Positions 1 through 10,881 of a stretch of 37,083 nucleotides of DNA are shown here, piece after piece (position 1 is the first letter of the stretch; each line of letters begins with the position of its first letter). The stretch is taken from the NCBI RefSeq assembly GCF_937129435.1, contig NZ_CAKZNF010000077.1, positions 1-37,083 of the forward strand. The letters run 5' to 3'. Under the pieces are notes generated by a model, which ran no database searches, was not told the DNA's origin, and worked only from the letters and a program-made list of their open reading frames with translations. The translations under genes and the position numbers were made by a program. The stretch is from an uncultured Parasphingopyxis sp. GTDB lineage: Bacteria > Pseudomonadota > Alphaproteobacteria > Sphingomonadales > Sphingomonadaceae.

Positions 1-2
1 CC

Positions 3-1601
3 GCCTTCCGCAAGATGCGCGAGCAGATAGACGACATGACGAAGCAGGCCGAATTCGGCGCCGGCGAGCATCAGGACGTCCTCGAGACGTACAAGATGTT
101 CGCCTATGACGAAGGCTGGAGCCGCCGGATCAACGCGGCGATCGATTCCGGCCTGACGGCGGAAGCCGCGATCGAACGCGTCCAGCAGCGGACCCGTTCG
201 CGCATGCGCGAGATCGACGATCCGTTGCTCGCCGAACGGATGCACGATCTGGAGGATCTGGCGAACCGGCTGATCCGTATCGTGTCCGGCCAGTTGGGCA
301 CAGCGGCGCAAATCGGGCTCCGCAAGGATTCGATCCTGATCGCGCGCAATCTCGGCCCGGCCGAGCTGCTGGAATATGACCGGCGCCGGTTGAAGGGCGT
401 GGTGCTCGAGGAAGGCTCGCTGACCGCGCACGTCATCATCGTCGCTCGCGCGATGGGCGTACCGGTATTAGGCCGGGTCAAGGACATCAGGCGGCAGGTC
501 AGCGAGGGCGACGAGCTGCTCCTCGATGTCGGCGAAGGCACGCTCTATGTCCGGCCGTCCACGACGATGGAGCAAGCCTTCGAGGGCAAGCTGGCATCGT
601 CGCAGAAGAAACGTGCCGAGTTCGCCAAGCTGCGCGACGCCGAGCCGGTCACGCTCGACGGGCACAGGATGACGTTGATGTGCAATGCCGGGCTGCGCGA
701 GGATATCGAGACCGTCAACGTCGCCGGCGCGGACGGCATCGGCTTGTTCCGGACGGAATTCCAGTTTCTCGTTTCCGCAACCTTGCCGCGCCGGGAAGCG
801 CAGCAGAAACTCTACAAGGACGTGATCGAGGCCGCGGGCGACAAGCCCGTCACCTTCCGCACGCTCGACATCGGCGGCGACAAGACCGTCGCCTATCTTC
901 GCAACGATATCGGCGAGGAGGAAAATCCCGCCATGGGCTGGCGCGCGCTCCGGCTTTCGCTCGATCGCGAAGGGCTGATGAAGGTGCAGGCGCGGGCGTT
1001 GATCGAAGCGGCGGCGGGCAGGGAATTACGCGTCATGTTTCCGATGGTGTCCGAACCCTGGGAGTTCGACGAGGCGCGCGCGCTGTTCGAGGCGCAGCGC
1101 GTCTGGCTCGAAGACCATCACCATCGCCTGCCCAGCGAAATCTATTATGGCTGCATGCTCGAAGTGCCCGCCCTGGCGGAGGCGCTCGACATTCTCCTGC
1201 CGCATCTCGATTTCCTGTCGATCGGGACCAACGATCTTACCCAGTTCCTGTTCGCGGCGGACCGGGCCGACCCGCGGATCGCCGATCGCTACGACTGGCT
1301 GAGCCCGGCCATCCTGCGCTTCCTGCGCCGGATCGCCATCCAATGCGCCGAAGCCGAGGTCCCGGTCACGGTCTGCGGCGAAATGGGTGGACGCACGATC
1401 GAGGCGATGGCGCTCATGGGGATCGGCATCGAGCGCCTGTCGATCACCCCCGCCGCAGTCGGCGCGATCAAGGCGATGATCCGCTCGGTCGACCTTTCGC
1501 TGCTGCGCGAGCAGATGAAAGAATGGCTGGCCTACCCGCCGCACGACATGCGCACCGCTCTACTCGACTATGCGGAGCAACGGGGCGTCGCAATCAACTG
1601 A
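3..1601 (+). CDS. ptsP: PtsP, phosphoenolpyruvate-protein phosphotransferase (nitrogen PTS enzyme I), 5' partial
   Basis: EI-Ntr takes phosphate from PEP and passes it to the phosphocarrier NPr in the regulatory nitrogen PTS, in the cytosol. The frame is open to the left edge, so the N-terminal GAF domain and true start lie outside the window; 528 residues are visible from the first in-window Met. The phospho-histidine swivel domain shows the LTAH motif, with the catalytic His at in-window residue 139 (codon 429-431) followed by IVARAMGVPV. The C-terminal PEP-binding barrel shows the TLDIGGDKT, SIGTNDLTQF and CGEMGG motifs. It is followed at a distance of 109 bases by the RodZ-like gene. Family assignment is firm. 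PtsP rather than the sugar-PTS enzyme PtsI is inferred from the alphaproteobacterial context. Confidence 0.93.
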   Translation, partial: AFRKMREQIDDMTKQAEFGAGEHQDVLETYKMFAYDEGWSRRINAAIDSGLTAEAAIERVQQRTRSRMREIDDPLLAERMHDLEDLANRLIRIVSGQLGTAAQIGLRKDSILIARNLGPAELLEYDRRRLKGVVLEEGSLTAHVIIVARAMGVPVLGRVKDIRRQVSEGDELLLDVGEGTLYVRPSTTMEQAFEGKLASSQKKRAEFAKLRDAEPVTLDGHRMTLMCNAGLREDIETVNVAGADGIGLFRTEFQFLVSATLPRREAQQKLYKDVIEAAGDKPVTFRTLDIGGDKTVAYLRNDIGEEENPAMGWRALRLSLDREGLMKVQARALIEAAAGRELRVMFPMVSEPWEFDEARALFEAQRVWLEDHHHRLPSEIYYGCMLEVPALAEALDILLPHLDFLSIGTNDLTQFLFAADRADPRIADRYDWLSPAILRFLRRIAIQCAEAEVPVTVCGEMGGRTIEAMALMGIGIERLSITPAAVGAIKAMIRSVDLSLLREQMKEWLAYPPHDMRTALLDYAEQRGVAIN

Positions 1602-1710
1602 CAAGGACACACCGAAAAGCCCCCGAAATCCTTGACATCACTATGATCGGCTTGCGACAGCCGAACGCGGGTCGAGACCACGAGATCGTATAAAAAAATC
1701 GGGGACGCAC

Positions 1711-2586
1711 ATGCCGGACGAGGACGTCGAAGACGAACAACTCTTCGAGACCTTGGTGGGAACCAAATTATCCGAAGCCCGCGAAGCGAAGGGCATGGAA
1801 CTTGACGAGATCGCCAAGTCGACACGCATCCCCCTGCGCCAGCTTCAGAATATCGAAAATGCCGATTACGACGCGCTTCCCGCACCGACCTATGCGGTCG
1901 GCTTCGTCAAGGCCTATGCCCGGGAAGTCGGCCTCGATCAGAATGCCCTGGCCCGGCAGTTTCGCGAAGAGATCAGCTATCGGCCGCGGTCCGAGGCCCA
2001 TACCGAATATTTCGAGCCGACCGATCCAGCGCGGGTGCCGCCGCGCGGCCTGGCATGGATCGCCGCAGCGATCGCGATCGTCCTTGTCGTCGGCTATCTG
2101 ATCTGGCGTAGCGGTGTCTTCGACGGTTCGATGTCCGATCGCGCCCGGCTGGCGGCCGAAGGCGGCAATGCGGAATCTGCCGAAGCCGCCGGGTCGGTTG
2201 GTGGAACGACCGAAGCCGCGCCCGATCCGGCCTCCGCTACCGGGCCGGTGGTGCTGGAAGCCGAGGATACCGTCTGGCTGCGGGTCTACGACATGGAATC
2301 GGGCGACCGCATTTTTGAATCGGAACTGGCACCGGGCGACACCTATACCGTGCCTGCCGATGCCGCAGCGCCGGCGATCCGCACGGGCCGTGCCGATGCG
2401 CTGCGCGTGACGGTCGGTGGCCGGCGTGTCGCGCCGATCGGGCCGCCGCAGACGATCATCAGCGATGTCAGCCTGCTGCCTCGCGACCTGGTCGGTCGCC
2501 GCGCCGCTTCCGCCAACGATGGCGATGAGCGAAGCGCGGCGGATAGCGGCGGCGGTGGCGCCCGGCCCGGATTCAGTGGTGAATAG
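1711..2586 (+). CDS. RodZ-like helix-turn-helix membrane protein (HTH_25 / DUF4115)
   Basis: This 291-residue protein has the RodZ layout. A cytoplasmic helix-turn-helix at about residues 17-80 contains LSEAREAKGMELDEIA and a TYAVGFVKAYA segment. One transmembrane helix follows at about 113-132, then a low-complexity Ala/Glu/Gly linker, then a DUF4115 beta domain at about 185-265. RodZ proteins anchor MreB and shape the rod cell. In sphingomonads this homologue regularly sits between ptsP and ybgF, and its exact role there is not established. The ATG lies after gggga, a usable ribosome site. A TTGACA-like -35 candidate lies at 1632-1637, but no clear -10 box follows. Confidence 0.85.
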   Translation: MPDEDVEDEQLFETLVGTKLSEAREAKGMELDEIAKSTRIPLRQLQNIENADYDALPAPTYAVGFVKAYAREVGLDQNALARQFREEISYRPRSEAHTEYFEPTDPARVPPRGLAWIAAAIAIVLVVGYLIWRSGVFDGSMSDRARLAAEGGNAESAEAAGSVGGTTEAAPDPASATGPVVLEAEDTVWLRVYDMESGDRIFESELAPGDTYTVPADAAAPAIRTGRADALRVTVGGRRVAPIGPPQTIISDVSLLPRDLVGRRAASANDGDERSAADSGGGGARPGFSGE

Positions 2587-2656
2587 CCTTCATGTTGGCG
2601 ACAGGATGGGCCGGGCATGAACGATGCGCTATATTCGGCCTTCGGGGGAGAATGAC

Positions 2657-3574
2657 ATGCGCAGACTGATGATCCTGGCCCTGGTCGCGAGTATTGCCGC
2701 GCCGCCGGCATTGGCGCAGAATAATGTCGACCGGCGGGTCGAACGGCTCGAAAGCGAGGTCCGCGCCCTGCAGCGTCAGGTCTTCCCCGGCGGCAATCCC
2801 GACTTCTTCCAGCCAGACATTCAGCCGGGCCAGCCCGGCAGCCTCCCCGGAAACCCGGCTTCCGCGCCGCTCACCGACCTGACCGACCGCGTCAATTCGC
2901 TCGAACGCCAGCTGCAGACGCTGACGGGCCAGATCGAAGAGAACAGCTATCGGCTGCGGCAGCTGGAAAGCATGATCGAGGGAATGCAGGCGCAGTCCCG
3001 GCCGGCATTCGACGGCGAAACGAACGATGGCGGGTTCGATGTCGGACCGACCGAGGATCCCGACACCGGCGCACCGACCGGCGTTCGCCCGATCGAAACG
3101 CCAGCGTCCGACGAGACAGCTGCCGATGCGGACACGCCACCGGACATGCCCTTCACCCAGAGCGACGAACCGCCGCTTCCCGACGATCCGGGCGAAGCGA
3201 GCTATGTCCGCGGCTACCGGTTGTGGCGCGACGGCGAATACGCCGCGGCGCGCACCCAGTTGCAACAGACGGTCGAACAATATCCGGGCCATCGTTTCGA
3301 AAGCTATGCGCGCAATCTGCTGGGCCGCGCCTATCTCGACGACAACAAGCCTGCCAACGCGACCGAGATCTTCGTGCGTAACTATCAGGAACTGCCCAAT
3401 GGCGACCGCGCCGCGGACAGCCTGTTCTTCCTTGGCGTGGCGCTGACCCAGCTCGAATACAACGAACGCGCCTGCCTCGCCTTTGACGAATTGCGCGACG
3501 TCTATGGCGACGAGCTCCGGAGCACGATCGCCGAACAGGTGCCGTCCGCGCGCCAGGCCGCCGGCTGCCGGTAG
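2657..3574 (+). CDS. cpoB: Tol-Pal system protein YbgF / CpoB
   Basis: This is a periplasmic protein of 305 residues that coordinates outer-membrane constriction (Tol-Pal) with peptidoglycan synthesis. The ATG at 2657 was preferred over upstream in-frame codons because a strong Shine-Dalgarno (gggggag, 2644-2650) precedes it and a signal peptide starts right there (MRRLMILAL to AQ, about residues 1-21). A coiled-coil trimerisation region follows at about 22-105, then a Pro/Asp-rich linker, then C-terminal TPR repeats at about 180-300 that contain SYVRGYRLWRDGEY and NLLGRAYL. It is immediately followed by tilS. A second, divergent copy of the same gene pair sits at the right end of the window (36760-37083). 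Confidence 0.88.
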   Translation: MRRLMILALVASIAAPPALAQNNVDRRVERLESEVRALQRQVFPGGNPDFFQPDIQPGQPGSLPGNPASAPLTDLTDRVNSLERQLQTLTGQIEENSYRLRQLESMIEGMQAQSRPAFDGETNDGGFDVGPTEDPDTGAPTGVRPIETPASDETAADADTPPDMPFTQSDEPPLPDDPGEASYVRGYRLWRDGEYAAARTQLQQTVEQYPGHRFESYARNLLGRAYLDDNKPANATEIFVRNYQELPNGDRAADSLFFLGVALTQLEYNERACLAFDELRDVYGDELRSTIAEQVPSARQAAGCR

Positions 3575-3606
3575 CGCGCCTGGCGGGCGCACCTTTGGCC
3601 TCGTCA

Positions 3607-4542
3607 ATGGATAGCGACAAGTTCCGCCACGAATGCGAGCGGCTGACAGGCGATACCTTTGCCGCGGGCCGCAGGCTCGGCCTCGCCGTTTCGGGCGGTC
3701 CTGACAGCCTCGCCCTGCTAATCCTTGCCGCAAAGGCATTTCCCGGCGCGATCGCCGCTGCGACGGTCGACCATCAATTGCGCGCCGAAGCCGCTGACGA
3801 AGCGGCCCATGCGGCCGCCATCTGCTCCGGTCTCGATGTGCCGCACACCATCCTGACACCGTCCGCGCCGATCACCGGCAACCTTCAGTCCGCTGCCCGG
3901 CGAGAGCGATACGCACTGCTGGAGGAGTGGCGCGCGGAAAGCCGCCTCGCCTGGGTCGCCACCGCGCACCATGCCGACGATCAGCTCGAAACGATGCTCA
4001 TGCGCCTGCTGCGCGGCAGCGGCGTCGACGGTCTCGCCGCGATCCGGCCCGTCAACGGCCATGTCATCCGCCCGTTGCTCGGATGCCGGAAAGCCGAGCT
4101 GGAAGCCATCGTTGCAGCCGAAGGCCTCACCGCCATTCGCGATCCGAGCAATGAGGACGATCGGTTCGACCGGACCACCATCCGCCAGGCGCTCGGCGCC
4201 CTGCCCGACGTCGCGCCCGACCGGATCGCCCAGAGCACTTCCGCCTTTCGCGAGGCAAGCGAGGCGCTGGCCTGGGCTGCAGCGGATCAGGCGGAACAAC
4301 GCGTTCGCGAGACCGCAGACGGCCTGGCCTTCGATCCGGAAGGTCTGCCGCGCGAGATCGTTCGCCGCGTTGTCATCTCCTGCCTCGACCGGATCGAGCC
4401 CGGCCGGCCCCCGCGCGGCCCGGCGCTCGACGAATTGCTCAAGACGCTGACCGAAGGAAAGACCCGGACGATGGGGGCGGTGTTGTGCCGGGGCGGCGCC
4501 ATCTGGCAATTTGCCCTCGCGCCCAAGCGTCAGCATGGTTAG
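3607..4542 (+). CDS. tilS: tRNA(Ile)-lysidine synthase TilS
   Basis: TilS uses ATP to attach lysine to C34 of the tRNA-Ile with CAU anticodon, which changes its decoding from AUG to AUA. The N-type PP-loop SGGPDS is at residues 29-34. TVDHQLR and the ATAHHADDQLETMLMRL block follow, and then the RDPSNED motif typical of the family. It has 311 residues from the ATG at 3607; a TTG at 3595 would add four residues and cannot be excluded. The short C-terminal part is usual in sphingomonads. It lies between cpoB and the hydroxylase homologue, on the same strand. The gene is normally single-copy, yet a second, truncated tilS is found at 36146-36772. Confidence 0.93.
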   Translation: MDSDKFRHECERLTGDTFAAGRRLGLAVSGGPDSLALLILAAKAFPGAIAAATVDHQLRAEAADEAAHAAAICSGLDVPHTILTPSAPITGNLQSAARRERYALLEEWRAESRLAWVATAHHADDQLETMLMRLLRGSGVDGLAAIRPVNGHVIRPLLGCRKAELEAIVAAEGLTAIRDPSNEDDRFDRTTIRQALGALPDVAPDRIAQSTSAFREASEALAWAAADQAEQRVRETADGLAFDPEGLPREIVRRVVISCLDRIEPGRPPRGPALDELLKTLTEGKTRTMGAVLCRGGAIWQFALAPKRQHG

Positions 4543-4579
4543 ACTTGGCGAAGAGGCTTCAGCGAAGGAGCGGCCCGGC

Positions 4580-5200
4580 ATGGAATTCGTCAAACTCGAA
4601 TCGGATATCCCGTCCTGCTGCCGGCTCGCCCTCGTTCCGCCGGATCTCGACGCCGAAGCCCATATCGCGCAGCTGCCGAACCAGACCGACAATGCCGATC
4701 TCGCCAATCCGCGGCGGCACAAATGGATCTTGTTCTCGCCGAAGCACGAAGTTTCGCCCGTTTACAAGCGCTGGCCGGAGTTGCAGCGCTTCATCGACGA
4801 TTTTCCAGGCAAGTGCCTGTTCGCGCAGGTCAGCATGATGGAGCCGGGCGCGCGGCTGGGCATCCATCGCGACGGCTATGCGCCGAACGGCGAATTGATG
4901 AAGAATTTCAAGCTGTTCAACAGCACGCTGCGCTTCCACATCCCGCTCCGCACCAGCGCGAACGTCCATATCTATTCCGACGGCCAGCTCTACCATATGG
5001 CCGAGGGCGAGTTGTGGATGCTCAACAATATGAAGACGCATTCGGTGGTCAATGACGATCCGGAGATTCAGCGCTATCACCTAATCTTCGATGTCCGGCC
5101 GAACGAGGATACGATGGCGCTGATCGAGGCGGCAGACCCCGATCTCGGCGTCGGCGACCGGGCGACGGTCGAGCGGATCTGGCCGCGCGAAGCCGCCTGA
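4580..5200 (+). CDS. aspartyl/asparaginyl beta-hydroxylase family dioxygenase
   Basis: This is a 206-residue, cupin-fold Fe(II)/2-oxoglutarate oxygenase of the AspH/LpxO type. The metal triad is visible as H96-R-D98 (IHRD) and H154 (MKTHSVVN). R165 (EIQRYHL) is the expected 2-oxoglutarate-binding arginine. The start was set at the ATG at 4580 because aaggag (4565-4570) stands at good spacing and this avoids overlap with tilS. Family members hydroxylate Asp/Asn side chains in proteins or the 2-position of lipid A acyl chains. No membrane segment is visible, so the substrate is unknown here. It sits between tilS and ftsH. Confidence 0.85.
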   Translation: MEFVKLESDIPSCCRLALVPPDLDAEAHIAQLPNQTDNADLANPRRHKWILFSPKHEVSPVYKRWPELQRFIDDFPGKCLFAQVSMMEPGARLGIHRDGYAPNGELMKNFKLFNSTLRFHIPLRTSANVHIYSDGQLYHMAEGELWMLNNMKTHSVVNDDPEIQRYHLIFDVRPNEDTMALIEAADPDLGVGDRATVERIWPREAA

Positions 5201-5299
5201 ACCCGCCATTCCGGCGCTCACGCAATGTTCATTTGCGCGCGGTAATTGTGTTTCCGGCGTGAAATCCTATTTTGGGGCAAAGCGTAAAGGCAAAAGCAT

Positions 5300-7255
<1,956 letters not shown>

Positions 7256-7276
7256 CGGCTCCATCACTGGATCGCG

Positions 7277-7306
7277 AAAGGGCCCGCCCCACCGGCGGGC
7301 CTTTTT
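7277..7306. terminator. intrinsic terminator shared by ftsH and the convergent DUF3667 gene
   Basis: A perfect 8-bp GC stem (ggcccgcc at 7281-7288, ggcgggcc at 7294-7301) has a 5-base loop and is followed by five T residues. The A run before the stem gives a U-tract for the opposite strand. The element lies 21 bases after the ftsH stop and just before the stop of the minus-strand gene, so it can serve both directions. Confidence 0.88.
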
Positions 7307-7309
7307 GTG

Positions 7310-8470
7310 TTAGCCGAGTGCGCCTATTCCCAACAACAGCGTGAAGAACAGCGTCGCCGTGATGAAGCAGAAATTGGTGAGGAGGATCGTGCGTATCAGG
7401 GCGCTGACCCAGTGCAGGCGATAGGCGCCCTTCAGCTGCCGAAAGATGTGGATCGGCGGAATCAGGAGCGCCGATAGGACAATCACCGCCTCGTGCACCC
7501 GCATCAGGCCGAGAAGCGTGAGTGCGATCGCCAGCAACGACATGAACGATAACGAGTAGGTAACGAATACGGTGTGGTCGTACATCCGGAACCGGCGCGT
7601 CCAGAAGAACAGCAGCCACACGAACGGCACCGAGATCGGAATCAGCAGCCAGGAGAATTTGTAGAAGTTCGACTGCAGCTTGTAGAGCGCGAGGCTGGGG
7701 TTTTCCCTGAGCTTCTCGATGCCCTTGTCGAGCCGGTCCCAGCCGGTTCTGATATCGGCGCCGACAAGCTGGAAACCGCCGTTACCTCTCTCGCCTTGGA
7801 GTTCGGCGAGCGTGCGTTCGACCTCGACAGCTGCCGCTTCGTCTCCCCCGGCCAGCCGCTCCAGTGTAACGCGTCCCTCTTCGAAATGGGCGATCCGGGC
7901 ATCGAGCGCCGCCGCTTGCTGCTCGAGGGCTTCGCGCTCCGCACCCGAACCGGCTTCGGCAATTCGCTCTTCAAGATCCGCCCGGTTCTCGCGCGCTTCA
8001 GCGAGGCTGTTGTCGAGACCTTCGAGAGCAGCCTCGGGATTCAGGAGCGGCGCGGCATTCTCGACATCGATATTCGAGAGCGACAGTCCGGCCGCCGAGA
8101 ATATCGCGAACATCAGGAAGACCGAGAACAGGAACATGCCGAGCGGCGAGACGAATTTGGCGCGCTCGCCATGGGCATAGCGCCGCGTCAGTTCGCCGGG
8201 CCGCCAGATGAGCAGCGGCAACGTGCGCCAGAACTTGCCGTCGAGATGGAGCACGCCATGGACGAGATCGTGCAGGATCGCCGTCAGCGTCCGATGGACA
8301 TGCGCTTTCTGGCCGCAAAAATGGCAATGCGGCCCCACCAGTGGGACAGAACAATTGGCGCATTCGGTCTCATGACCACCGGCCCTGCCCTCTCCCGCTT
8401 CGGGTTCGACAGCGCGCGCGGCAAGGCCGCCCGTGATCGCCGCGCCGATATTGTCCAACCCGTCGTCCAT
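7310..8470 (-). CDS. DUF3667 family zinc-ribbon membrane protein
   Basis: This 386-residue protein starts at the ATG complementary to 8468-8470, with a gggggaa ribosome site. Near the N-terminus it has a zinc-ribbon-like C-x2-C ... C-x2-C pattern (CANC ... CHFC), followed by the DUF3667 block with FWRTLPLLIWRPGELTRRY. After a first membrane segment there is a long Glu/Ala-rich, probably coiled-coil stretch (about residues 135-230). Several C-terminal membrane helices follow. Function is unknown for the family. It is divergent from proA, with 46 bases between start codons, and convergent with ftsH. Confidence 0.8.
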   Translation of the reverse strand: MDDGLDNIGAAITGGLAARAVEPEAGEGRAGGHETECANCSVPLVGPHCHFCGQKAHVHRTLTAILHDLVHGVLHLDGKFWRTLPLLIWRPGELTRRYAHGERAKFVSPLGMFLFSVFLMFAIFSAAGLSLSNIDVENAAPLLNPEAALEGLDNSLAEARENRADLEERIAEAGSGAEREALEQQAAALDARIAHFEEGRVTLERLAGGDEAAAVEVERTLAELQGERGNGGFQLVGADIRTGWDRLDKGIEKLRENPSLALYKLQSNFYKFSWLLIPISVPFVWLLFFWTRRFRMYDHTVFVTYSLSFMSLLAIALTLLGLMRVHEAVIVLSALLIPPIHIFRQLKGAYRLHWVSALIRTILLTNFCFITATLFFTLLLGIGALG

Positions 8471-8516
8471 TGTTCCCCCGAACGTTCCGCCGTTTCCGCG
8501 CGGAAGCCAGCGTGAT

Positions 8517-9800
8517 ATGGCAAGCGCCATGAACGAGCAACGCCCCTTTGCCGAAGCCGAAACGCTGATCGCCGACATGGGAACGCGTGCACGCCATGCC
8601 GCCCGCGCACTCGCAGGCGTTGCAACCGAGACCAAGGCCAAGGCTCTCATAGCCGCCGCGCGGGCGCTGCGTTCGTCGAAAGCGGACATCCTCGCCGCCA
8701 ATGCCGAAGACCTTGCCCGCAGCGAGAGAAAAGGGCTGAGCGCGGCGATGCTCGACCGGCTTCGGCTCAACGACCAGCGGATCGACGGAATCGCCGACGC
8801 GCTGGAATCGGTCGCAAAACTCGAAGATCCGGTCGGTCAGGTCATCGACGAACGCGAGCGGCCAAATGGGTTGCGGCTGTCGCGCGTCCGCGTTCCGCTG
8901 GGCGTTGTGGGCATCATCTACGAGAGTCGGCCCAACGTAACCGCCGATGCCGGCGCGCTCTGCCTGATGGCGGGCAACGCAGCGATCCTGCGCGGCGGAT
9001 CGGAAGCGACCGGTTCGAACCGGGAAATTCATGCCTGCCTCATTGCCGGTCTTGCGGAAGCGGGCTTGCCCGAAGATGCCATCCAGCTTGTGCCCACCAC
9101 CGATCGCGCGGCGGTCGGCGCGATGCTGAAAGCGAGCGGCTTGATCGACATCATCGTCCCGCGCGGCGGCAAAAGCCTCGTCGCCCGCGTGCAGAACGAG
9201 GCGCGGGTGCCGGTGCTCGCGCATCTCGACGGCATTTGCCACACCTTCGTTCATTCTTCGGCCGATCCGGCCATGGCGCGCGATATCGCCGTCAACGCCA
9301 AGATGCGGCGAACAGGCATTTGCGGGGCGATGGAAACATTGCTGATCGACCGCGGCTTTCCCGAACCGGGGATGCTCGTTTCAGCCCTCATTGAGGCCGG
9401 TTGCGAGGTGCGGGGCGATCCTGCCATCGCCGCGCTCGATAGCCGCGTGCTCGCCGTCGATGCCGCCGACTGGAACACCGAATATCTCGAACCCATCGCC
9501 TCGGTTGCCATGGTCGAGGGCACCGATGCGGCGATGAATCATATTGCCGAACACGGATCGGGACACACCGATGCGATTATCGCCGAGGACAAGGTTGCGA
9601 CCGCGCAATTCCTTGCCGGCGTCGACAGCGCCATCGTCATGCACAACGCCTCCTCGCAATTCGCGGACGGCGGCGAATTCGGCCTTGGTGCTGAAATCGG
9701 CATCGCCACCGGGCGGCTTCATGCGCGCGGTCCGGTGGCGCTCGAAGGACTGACGACCTATAAATGGATTGTGCGGGGAAGCGGACAGGTTCGCCCCTGA
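8517..9800 (+). CDS. proA: glutamate-5-semialdehyde dehydrogenase (gamma-glutamyl phosphate reductase) ProA
   Basis: ProA reduces gamma-glutamyl phosphate to glutamate-5-semialdehyde with NADPH, the second step of proline synthesis. It has 427 residues, the usual family length. The catalytic Cys269 lies in RTGICGAMETLL. Other family blocks are VPLGVVGIIYESRPNVT, GGSEATGSN and IVPRGGKSL. Two starts are close, ATG 8517 and ATG 8529; the first is used here. No proB is in the window, so proline genes are not all clustered. Confidence 0.95.
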   Translation: MASAMNEQRPFAEAETLIADMGTRARHAARALAGVATETKAKALIAAARALRSSKADILAANAEDLARSERKGLSAAMLDRLRLNDQRIDGIADALESVAKLEDPVGQVIDERERPNGLRLSRVRVPLGVVGIIYESRPNVTADAGALCLMAGNAAILRGGSEATGSNREIHACLIAGLAEAGLPEDAIQLVPTTDRAAVGAMLKASGLIDIIVPRGGKSLVARVQNEARVPVLAHLDGICHTFVHSSADPAMARDIAVNAKMRRTGICGAMETLLIDRGFPEPGMLVSALIEAGCEVRGDPAIAALDSRVLAVDAADWNTEYLEPIASVAMVEGTDAAMNHIAEHGSGHTDAIIAEDKVATAQFLAGVDSAIVMHNASSQFADGGEFGLGAEIGIATGRLHARGPVALEGLTTYKWIVRGSGQVRP

Positions 9801-9843
9801 CCGTGCACGGGCTCCATCCCAAATCGCGGGAGCGAAACTAGCC

Positions 9844-10881
9844 ATGAAAATGAAACGCCTCGGCCGGACCGGCCTGATCGTCTCCGAACTGTGCCTCGGG
9901 ACGATGACATTCGGCGGCACCGGCATGTGGAAGGCCGTCGGCCAGACGCAGCAGGACGAAGCCGATACGATCTTCAAGGCCGCACTCGATGGCGGCATCA
10001 ACTTTATTGACACCGCCAACATCTATTCGACCGGTGAGTCGGAAGAAATTACCGGGCAGGCGATCCGGAATGCCGGGATCGCGCGTAGCGACGTCGTGCT
10101 CGCGACCAAGGTCATGGGTCAGATGGGCGAGGGACCGAACGATTGCGGCGCATCACGCCATCACATCATGGACCAGGTCGATGCCAGCCTGAAGCGGCTC
10201 CAGACCGACCATATCGATCTCTACCAGATCCATGGCTGGGATCCGGTCACGCCGATCGAGGAGACGTTGCGCGCGCTCGAAGATTGCGTGCGAACGGGAC
10301 GCGTCCGCTATGTCGGCGTATCCAACTGGGCGGCGTGGCAGATCGCCAAGGCGCTCGGCATTTCCGAACGGCTTGGCCTCGCCCGCTTCGAAACGCTGCA
10401 GGCCTATTACACGGTCGCGGGACGCGATCTCGAACGCGAGTTGATCCCGATGCTGCAATCGGAGTGCCTCGGGCTCATGGTCTGGAGCCCACTTGCGGGT
10501 GGCCTTCTGTCGGGCAAGTTCGATCGCGACGGCGAGAATGACAACGAGAACTCCCGCCGTTCCGGCTTCGATTTCCCGCCCGTCAACCGCCCGCGCGCCT
10601 TCGATGCCGTCGATGCCATGCGCGAAATGGCCGATGGCCGCGACGGCGCCAGCGTCGCCCAGATCGCATTGGCTTGGCTGCTCCACCAGAAAGCGGTCAC
10701 GAGCGTCATCATCGGCGCCAAGCGGATCGATCAACTCGAAGACAATCTGAAATCGGTCGATATCGAACTGACCGAAGACGAACTGTCACGCCTCGACGAA
10801 ATTACAAAGCTGCCGAGCGAATATCCGGGCTGGATGTTCGAGCGGCAGGGCGAAGCCCGGCAGCAATTCGCCGAAAGCTAG
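9844..10881 (+). CDS. aldo/keto reductase
   Basis: This is a 345-residue NADPH-dependent (alpha/beta)8 oxidoreductase. The catalytic tetrad is visible: D56 and Y61 (FIDTANIY), K89 (LATKVMG) and H130 (LYQIHGWD). C-terminal cofactor-binding blocks include VTSVIIGAKRIDQLEDNL. The start is the ATG at 9844, where the conserved MKRLGRTGL beginning falls. The substrate cannot be told from sequence. The stop codon shares the palindrome CTAG with the stop of the convergent sulfotransferase gene. Confidence 0.9.
   Translation: MKMKRLGRTGLIVSELCLGTMTFGGTGMWKAVGQTQQDEADTIFKAALDGGINFIDTANIYSTGESEEITGQAIRNAGIARSDVVLATKVMGQMGEGPNDCGASRHHIMDQVDASLKRLQTDHIDLYQIHGWDPVTPIEETLRALEDCVRTGRVRYVGVSNWAAWQIAKALGISERLGLARFETLQAYYTVAGRDLERELIPMLQSECLGLMVWSPLAGGLLSGKFDRDGENDNENSRRSGFDFPPVNRPRAFDAVDAMREMADGRDGASVAQIALAWLLHQKAVTSVIIGAKRIDQLEDNLKSVDIELTEDELSRLDEITKLPSEYPGWMFERQGEARQQFAES

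Noticed and set aside
1632..1660. TTGACA as promoter of the RodZ-like gene
   Set aside because: The -35 hexamer is perfect, but no acceptable -10 hexamer is found 16-18 bases later, so it is not listed as a feature.
2573..3859. Long minus-strand ORF (428 codons)
   Set aside because: Antisense to cpoB and tilS, both with clear motifs; no motifs of its own.
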